The notes below the pieces were generated by a model, which saw only the letters and a list, made by a program, of their open reading frames with translations, had not been told where the DNA came from and did not search any database. Shown here piece after piece: positions 63,001 to 64,000 of a stretch of 64,000 bases of DNA. The position numbers and the translations under genes were made by a program. The stretch covers positions 24,414,577-24,478,576 of the forward strand of contig NW_023998414.1 in assembly GCF_014805625.2 (NCBI RefSeq). Reading direction: 5' to 3'. This stretch comes from Glossina fuscipes (taxonomy: Eukaryota; Arthropoda; Insecta; Diptera; Glossinidae). How positions within the stretch are numbered: the first letter of the stretch is position 1; each line of letters opens with the position of its first letter.

Positions 63001-63716
63001 TAATAGATTCCCAAACAATTTAGTCTATATCCTTTCATGCTATGCAGCAATGATCGCGTATAATCTAATATACAAATATATTAAAACACTATTGTAGGCC
63101 CCGGCCTGTTATTAAATCCTCTACATTACCTTACAATAACTTTTCGTATAACAATTTTTTTAAAATAAGTCGTTATACACTGAGAAGTGATCAAAAAAGT
63201 AGTCCGTATCCGTATAATTTTCTATAGTGTTCGTCCTTGAGCCAAAACCCGTCAGTGTACCAAGTTTCATTAAAATATCGCAAAAACTGCTGTCTCTAGG
63301 TTAACAAACACAAGACAGACAGACAGACAGACAGACAAGCTTAGATCGGGTTCAGAAAGTGATTCTGAATCGATTCAAATGATAAAAAGTGAGTGTATTT
63401 CAAGCCTTTTTAAGTATTCCACATATCCGGACAAACTCAATATAATTGTTTAGCCCAAGTGACATAGAGTGCGAATAGAATATCGAGGATAGTTAATAAA
63501 TGAAAATCGGACAAGTGAGAAAACCTTAAAACTTAAATTTTCAAGATGCTTATGTCAATAACATGAGATAAAATATTTGCTTCTATTTTTTTTTTTTTTC
63601 CTCTCTCTCTCTTTCTATGACAATAAATATGACACCATTAGGTTTATTGACAGGTTGAAGACAATTTTTTTATATAAACAAAAAAAAAAGACTTACCAAT
63701 GCTTTAAGATACGCAT
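16879..63716 (-). CDS. sdt: Stardust (Pals1/MPP5-type MAGUK scaffold), long isoform
   Basis: Ten exons on the minus strand (63697-63716, 45126-45292, 43408-45056, 41598-41843, 21121-21349, 18012-19287, 17748-17944, 17389-17520, 17138-17319, 16879-17070). Phases agree at every join and the total is 4290 nt, i.e. 1429 residues. Order: ECR1 ([10 protein letters not shown]), a Ser/Asn/Gln-rich cassette, ECR2 ([13 protein letters not shown], about 698-710), tandem L27 domains (about 771-875), PDZ (about 988-1067, carboxylate loop EPLGATV), SH3 (about 1080-1145), a basic hook, and a guanylate-kinase-like domain (about 1229-1415). The GUK P-loop [10 protein letters not shown] lacks the kinase Lys, as in other MAGUKs. 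The family protein binds the Crumbs tail by PDZ-SH3-GUK, Patj and Lin-7 by L27, and Par-6 by ECR1/2 at the subapical membrane of epithelia and photoreceptors. Alternative starts and splices are listed separately. Confidence 0.93.
17138..17319 (-). CDS. sdt: sdt exon, GUK core
   Basis: Acceptor TTTTTAG, donor AAA|GTGAGTG, phase 1 to 0. It encodes [20 protein letters not shown] through KLRNGEPFK, the beta-strand core of the GUK domain. It is separated from neighbours by short introns of 67 and 69 bases. Confidence 0.95.
17389..17520 (-). CDS. sdt: sdt exon, GUK GMP-binding-like region
   Basis: Phase 1 at both ends. It encodes [20 protein letters not shown] and [17 protein letters not shown]. 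The TSR.RR...GVDYHF pattern is the GMP-binding signature of the GUK family, kept in form although MAGUKs are inactive as kinases. Confidence 0.95.
17748..17944 (-). CDS. sdt: sdt exon, hook/start of GUK
   Basis: Acceptor CTTATCCTATAG, donor CAC|GTAAGTT, phase 2 to 1. It encodes [20 protein letters not shown] and the P-loop remnant [14 protein letters not shown]. Confidence 0.94.
18012..19287 (-). CDS. sdt: sdt exon with L27 tandem, PDZ and SH3
   Basis: 1276 bases, acceptor TTTTCTTTAG, donor GCGGG|GTGAGC. It encodes both L27 domains (beginning [15 protein letters not shown]), a Pro-rich linker, the PDZ domain ([17 protein letters not shown]), the SH3 domain ([24 protein letters not shown]) and a Lys-rich hook ([13 protein letters not shown]). 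An ATG 16 bases upstream of the acceptor is in frame but lies in the intron. Confidence 0.95.
19288..21120 (-). other. sdt intron with decayed retrotransposon
   Basis: It contains the RNase H remnant at about 19850-20220 on the plus strand and three TGACGT half-sites at 19394-19417. A tandem AACTTACAAGCT lies near 19564-19587. No other coding exon was seen. Confidence 0.6.
19850..20220 (+). pseudogene. decayed RNase H domain of a non-LTR retrotransposon
   Basis: The plus-strand translation gives VFIDDSK at about 19858, then the stretch [20 protein letters not shown] followed by SLSVV, and later SGHIGFLGK and ELADVAIK. These align with the RNase H motifs TDGSK, AE.xAI, TDSLS and GHvGi.gNElAD. 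In-frame stops (after KIN, after VVITI) and a frame change between GHIGF and ELADV show decay, and the second catalytic acidic position reads Arg. RNase H of this kind follows the reverse transcriptase in I/R1/LOA-type elements; no reverse transcriptase is left in the window. It sits antisense in an sdt intron. Confidence 0.65.
21121..21349 (-). CDS. sdt: sdt exon with ECR2
   Basis: 76 codons plus one base. It begins [19 protein letters not shown] in phase 0 and ends NITS across the next junction. RRRREEE is the second Par-6-binding region shared with vertebrate Pals1, and [15 protein letters not shown] matches the following acidic segment of the family. Three upstream exons can splice here in phase 0, so all isoforms starting there would keep ECR2. 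Confidence 0.92.
21856..21900. repeat. (GA)n microsatellite
   Basis: GA repeats with two GAAAGA interruptions, in an sdt intron. Confidence 0.9.
22987..23043. repeat. (GA)n microsatellite, 57 bp
   Basis: A nearly pure GA repeat. GA tracts can bind GAGA factor in flies; no other promoter signal was seen next to it. Confidence 0.92.
23239..23856. mobile_element. Tigger/pogo-like non-autonomous element (618 bp) with TIRs and TA flanks
   Basis: The left end CAGGTGTCCCTCGTATAACG is matched by the inverted right end (CAGTCCTCGTATAACACG) at the same distance from a flanking TA on each side (23237-23238 and 23857-23858). The CCTCGTATAAC core is typical of Tigger-type mariner/pogo terminal repeats. 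The interior has repeated TCGATATAA phrases and no open frame for a transposase, so it would depend on an enzyme supplied in trans. The outermost nine bases differ between the ends, which suggests age or an imprecise boundary. Confidence 0.55.
25622..26494 (-). CDS. sdt: sdt alternative first coding exon
   Basis: ATG at 26494 (context GCAAAACATGG, in-frame TAA upstream) opens 291 codons beginning [16 protein letters not shown]. They end at SQQLKLQQ before CAACAG|GCAAGT, a strong GC-type donor. Its phase 0 joins to [11 protein letters not shown] at 21349. The protein region has a poly-Asn tract (ATT repeat 26170-26225), Ser/Thr-rich stretches and a run of 11 Pro. The isoform would be 1026 residues, without ECR1 and the exon-3 cassette but with ECR2, L27, PDZ, SH3 and GUK. 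Drosophila sdt also uses alternative starts; the identity of this exon with a known fly exon is not verified. Confidence 0.7.
30400..30417 (-). CDS. possible sdt alternative start exon (six codons, MYQKNI)
   Basis: ATG TAC CAG AAA AAT ATC is followed by the donor GTAAGTTAA in phase 0, so it would splice in frame to [11 protein letters not shown] at 21349. The same frame stays open upstream to a TGA near 30523 (codons such as [20 protein letters not shown]). The exon may therefore instead be longer and internal, with an acceptor near 30480. Open frames of this length beside a donor do occur by chance at this base composition. Confidence 0.25.
33150..33178. repeat. (CA)n microsatellite
   Basis: 29 bases of alternating CA, in an sdt intron. 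Other CA runs are at 24841-24862 and 61077-61103. Confidence 0.9.
34998..35275 (+). mobile_element. tRNA-derived SINE, copy A
   Basis: The head has a perfect Pol III box A (TAGCCGAGTAGG, 35006-35017) and a near-consensus box B (GGTTCAATCCC, 35049-35059). An unrelated body follows, with a tail (ACACGAATAAGGAGCATCC, then CTGACTTATTGGACATTTAA) and 17 A. The tail phrases match copies B and C. The head does not fold into a full tRNA. Confidence 0.75.
35790..36092 (+). mobile_element. tRNA-derived SINE, copy C (diverged)
   Basis: A box A-like TAGCACAGTTAG (35804-35815) is followed by TTTTGGGTCG as in copy A. Then come a TC-rich middle and the tail CCTGAGTGACTGGCCATATTAAAAA, nearly identical to copy B. 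Box B is eroded. Confidence 0.55.
40330..40735 (-). repeat. mini-me/DINE-like dispersed repeat
   Basis: It begins with TTGTGACCGAATCTTATATA, the same opening as 4296-4315, and has a GGATGGACAGACACATAGACGGAC run (about 40650-40672), then GTGATCAAGAAGGTATATAAT. Confidence 0.6.
41205..41216 (-). terminator. Pol III terminator of tRNA-Sec (T6)
   Basis: On the minus strand a run of six T (41215-41210) lies about 33 bases after the tRNA 3' end, the first T4+ run downstream. Confidence 0.6.
41248..41334 (-). tRNA. tRNA-Sec (anticodon UCA)
   Basis: 87 bases starting GCCCCACTGAACTTCGG. The anticodon stem-loop is GCAGGCTTCAAACCTGT with TCA in a loop of seven. The long variable arm (TCGATTAACGTCGA) and the T arm (GTGGTTCGATTCCAC, four-base stem) follow, and the acceptor 3' strand ends GGGGGGC with discriminator G. 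The long D stem and nine-base acceptor with a T-T mismatch at position 8 are typical of eukaryotic tRNA-Sec. It carries selenocysteine to recoded UGA codons, so selenoprotein synthesis is expected in this fly. It lies within an intron of sdt in the same orientation. It is not a tRNA-like SINE: all arms pair and the external promoter is present. Confidence 0.94.
41358..41365 (-). promoter_or_regulatory. TATA box of tRNA-Sec gene
   Basis: TTTAAATA at -24 to -31 relative to the mature 5' end. tRNA-Sec genes use a gene-external Pol III promoter with a TATA box in this place. Confidence 0.6.
41381..41400 (-). promoter_or_regulatory. possible PSE of tRNA-Sec gene
   Basis: TATAATTCAAAGAAATTTTT at about -47 to -66 shares the AATTC core and the spacing to the TATA box expected of insect PSEA elements. 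The rest of the match is poor. Confidence 0.35.
41598..41843 (-). CDS. sdt: sdt exon 4
   Basis: 82 codons, phase 0 at both ends, acceptor TTCTTATACGCAG, donor CAG|GTAAGTA. It encodes [35 protein letters not shown] and [15 protein letters not shown], which runs directly into the ECR2 exon. Proline-rich, with a short coiled-coil-prone end. Confidence 0.9.
41844..43407 (-). other. sdt intron with a possible nested cysteine-rich exon
   Basis: 1.56 kb. It contains the candidate exon 42894-43064, GA-rich stretches near 42130-42195 and long T runs. No upstream partner exon was settled. Confidence 0.5.
42894..43064 (-). CDS. candidate terminal exon of a small cysteine-rich protein
   Basis: A strong acceptor (AATTTTTTTGTGTCATTTAT, then TATAG) precedes 56 codons and TGA. 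Nine Cys occur, in the spacing C-x9-C-x6-C-x5-C-x2-C-C-x-C-x12-C-x-C, with the core [19 protein letters not shown]. The local base composition is higher in GC than the rest of the intron, and an ATTAAA signal follows at about 42820-42825. It would fit a small secreted disulfide-rich protein nested in sdt on the same strand. No signal-peptide exon with a matching phase-0 donor was identified in the intron. A second frame through the same exon is also open, so the call is uncertain. I recognise no family. Confidence 0.4.
   Translation of the reverse strand, partial: YRQCFLPRLAASYCFNPFPTCETYYKCGNCCQCAVMPRPMQTSYACSCSFIVQEYN
43408..45056 (-). CDS. sdt: sdt exon 3 (ECR1 plus alternative cassette)
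   Basis: It begins after TTTCAG with [19 protein letters not shown], the ECR1 Par-6-binding motif, and [12 protein letters not shown]. An internal donor CAG|GTAATT follows at 44965/44964. The long form continues 519 codons of Ser/Asn/Gln/His-rich sequence with a second ECR1-like motif ([15 protein letters not shown] at 43785 downward) and poly-Gln runs. It ends at HNEE|GTTTGT. Drosophila sdt has an alternatively used exon 3 in this place, which is known to affect Crumbs complex stability and binding of Neuralized. Confidence 0.9.
44959..44967 (-). promoter_or_regulatory. internal alternative 5' splice site in sdt exon 3
   Basis: CAG|GTAATT after RPPQ. Use of this site leaves a 92-base exon (44965-45056) in phase 0, which joins in frame to [13 protein letters not shown] at 41843. 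The cassette 43408-44964 is exactly 1557 bases (519 codons). Confidence 0.7.
45126..45292 (-). CDS. sdt: sdt exon 2
   Basis: 167 bases, acceptor ATTTATAG, donor AATG|GTAAATG, phase 2 to 1. It encodes [19 protein letters not shown] through [12 protein letters not shown], leading into ECR1. The only Mets lie near its end, so an upstream exon must supply the start. Confidence 0.9.
45737..45996 (+). mobile_element. tRNA-derived SINE, copy B
   Basis: A box A TAGCCGAATGGG (45748-45759) and an eroded box B (GCGTTCAAATC, 45791-45801) are followed by a body. The tail TATACGAGTAGGAGACATCC, then CCTGAGTGATTGGTTATATT, precedes more than 25 A. Long poly-A suggests a fairly recent insertion compared with copy C. 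Confidence 0.75.
48090..48800 (+). repeat. dispersed repeat, long copy
   Basis: It opens TTTACACCCTACATCACTTG, has CATCCGTCTGATCTCTGTCC (about 48236-48255), and then the inverse of the AAATTTCAT...GTACAGTGAC core seen at 12330-12350. Its body (for example GAAAATTGACCCATAATAATAA) resembles 2520-2900. Confidence 0.6.
50129..50300 (-). repeat. two tandem hairpin-end fragments
   Basis: ACATTACAGTCGAGCCGAACC...TACCCTAC (50129-50171) and ACATTACAGTCGATCAACGCC...TATACTATAC (50250-50290) are two copies, about 120 bases apart, of the inverted hairpin end described at 3021-3172. They suggest insertion next to, or duplication of, one end. Confidence 0.55.
53820..53972 (-). repeat. dispersed repeat fragment with GACA/GTGTAGGGTATT end
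   Basis: AACAGACAAACAAAGTGACA is followed by AATCGATTAAGAAAATG and ends ACAAGTTGTGTAGGGTATTA, as in the right end of 11889-12540. It is followed directly by (AAAT)n at 53977-54011. Confidence 0.55.
53977..54011. repeat. (AAAT)n microsatellite
   Basis: About eight units of ATAA, adjoining the end of a dispersed repeat. Elements of this kind are known seeds of microsatellites. Confidence 0.9.
54420..54490 (-). promoter_or_regulatory. possible alternative sdt core promoter
   Basis: On the minus strand an Inr match (GTTCAGT, A at 54467) is preceded by GCGAGAGAAGC (GAGA-like) and followed by a (CAA)n stretch, a common look for fly 5' UTRs. No TATA or exact DPE was found. This is weak evidence. 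Confidence 0.2.
57331..57382. repeat. (TCTA)n microsatellite
   Basis: CTATCTAC/CTATCTAT repeats grading into TCTC. Confidence 0.88.
61513..61548. repeat. (CAT)n microsatellite
   Basis: Eleven CAT/CGT triplets. No open coding context around it. Confidence 0.88.
63180..63450 (-). repeat. mini-me/DINE-like dispersed repeat with (GACA)n
   Basis: GTGTACCAAGTTTCATTAAA is shared with 12334-12353 (GTACCAAATTTCATCG). It is followed by a pure (GACA)n run at 63313-63338, then CTGAATCGATTCAAATG and AGTGAGTGTATTTCAAGCC, which is shared with 50779-50798. Confidence 0.65.
63697..63716 (-). CDS. sdt: sdt first coding exon (20 nt, MRILKHW)
   Basis: ATGCGTATCTTAAAGCATTG|GTAAGTC. The donor is strong and leaves phase 2, exactly what exon 2 needs (TG + G = Trp, giving MRILKHWPRRRSGS). 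An in-frame TAA lies six bases before the ATG, so the start is fixed if the exon is real. No other ATG-to-phase-2 donor was found that fits as well. The basic start is plausible for this cytosolic scaffold. Confidence 0.6.
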
Positions 63717-64000
63717 TTTTTAAGAGAATCAAAAAACACTTTTCGCTGCAAAATTTTTGTAGTTGCTGTTATTGTTGTTGTTGTTAGGCTTAAAACTTAA
63801 TTTTTTTCAACGTAAATGATTTCTTAATAAATTCCTTTATTTATTATGATTTTTTTTTCTATATGTTGTGTTGTATGTGTTCAATTTTTTTACCAGTCGA
63901 TTAATTTATTTATTAAATATTCTTATTATTAAAAGTTTACATTAAAAATGTTACGCATGCGCAACTTGTTGTTCAACGAATGTAAAGTCAGCACGTTAGC
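63717..64000 (-). other. probable sdt 5' UTR / upstream region
   Basis: On the sense strand it has a (CAA)n-like stretch (63768-63787 region) common in fly 5' UTRs, and a possible acceptor (TTTTGCAG) about 30 bases upstream of the ATG. No core promoter was identified, and the gene may continue beyond the window. Confidence 0.4.

Larger units (their letters stand above)
45293..63696 (-). other. first large sdt intron (about 18.4 kb)
   Basis: It holds SINE copy B (45737-45996), dispersed repeats (48090-48800, 50129-50300, 50740-50870, 53820-53972, 63180-63450), several microsatellites, a GC-richer block at 59450-60260, and weak exon-like signals at 60351-60469. No established gene was recognised. 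Confidence 0.6.

Noticed and set aside
1..64000. CRISPR arrays, operons, phage or integrated virus
   Set aside because: Intron-bearing fly genes, simple repeats and SINEs explain the window. No regularly spaced direct repeats or viral hallmark proteins were seen.

Overview
The window is nuclear DNA from a higher fly (Diptera, Cyclorrhapha-like). It is AT-rich, with many poly-T/poly-A runs, (TA)n and (GA)n microsatellites and small dispersed elements. Genes are interrupted by GT-AG introns (one GC-AG), and the two recognisable proteins are closest to Drosophila-type families. Tsetse, a muscoid fly or a tephritid would all fit; the sequence alone does not decide.

Layout. At the far left (119-1171, minus) is a possible two-exon piece of a small unknown gene. 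From 5881 to 9412 (plus) lies a three-exon gene for a 470-residue protein with four C2H2 zinc fingers of the Ovo/Shavenbaby type. It is too diverged in finger 1 and too short to be the usual ovo gene, so it looks like a paralogue. It converges on stardust (sdt), which fills the rest of the window on the minus strand. I trace sdt from a 20-nt first coding exon at 63716 to a stop at 16879: ten exons, consistent phases, 1429 codons. It carries two Par-6-binding regions (ECR1, ECR2), two L27 domains, PDZ, SH3 and guanylate-kinase-like domains. The protein is the Crumbs-complex scaffold of epithelia and photoreceptors. Alternative forms are visible in the DNA: an internal splice donor at 44964/44965 that removes 519 codons in frame, and an alternative start exon at 25622-26494 with a GC donor that omits ECR1 but keeps ECR2.

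Inside the sdt introns, on the same strand, sits a complete selenocysteine tRNA gene (41248-41334) with a TATA box, a possible PSE and a T-run terminator. The introns also hold a three-copy tRNA-derived SINE family, a Tigger/pogo-like element with TIRs (23239-23856), a decayed retrotransposon RNase H (about 19850-20220) and several copies of a dispersed repeat with GTCY (GACR) runs and a hairpin end. A cysteine-rich terminal exon (42894-43064) and a few weaker splice-bounded reading frames may be nested small genes. In DNA this AT-rich, open frames of 30-40 codons next to a splice motif arise by chance, so those are marked low.

No bacterial features, CRISPR arrays or integrated virus were recognised. 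The most interesting items are the ovo-like paralogue, the nested tRNA-Sec, the duplicated ECR1-like motif inside the sdt cassette, and the nested cysteine-rich exon.
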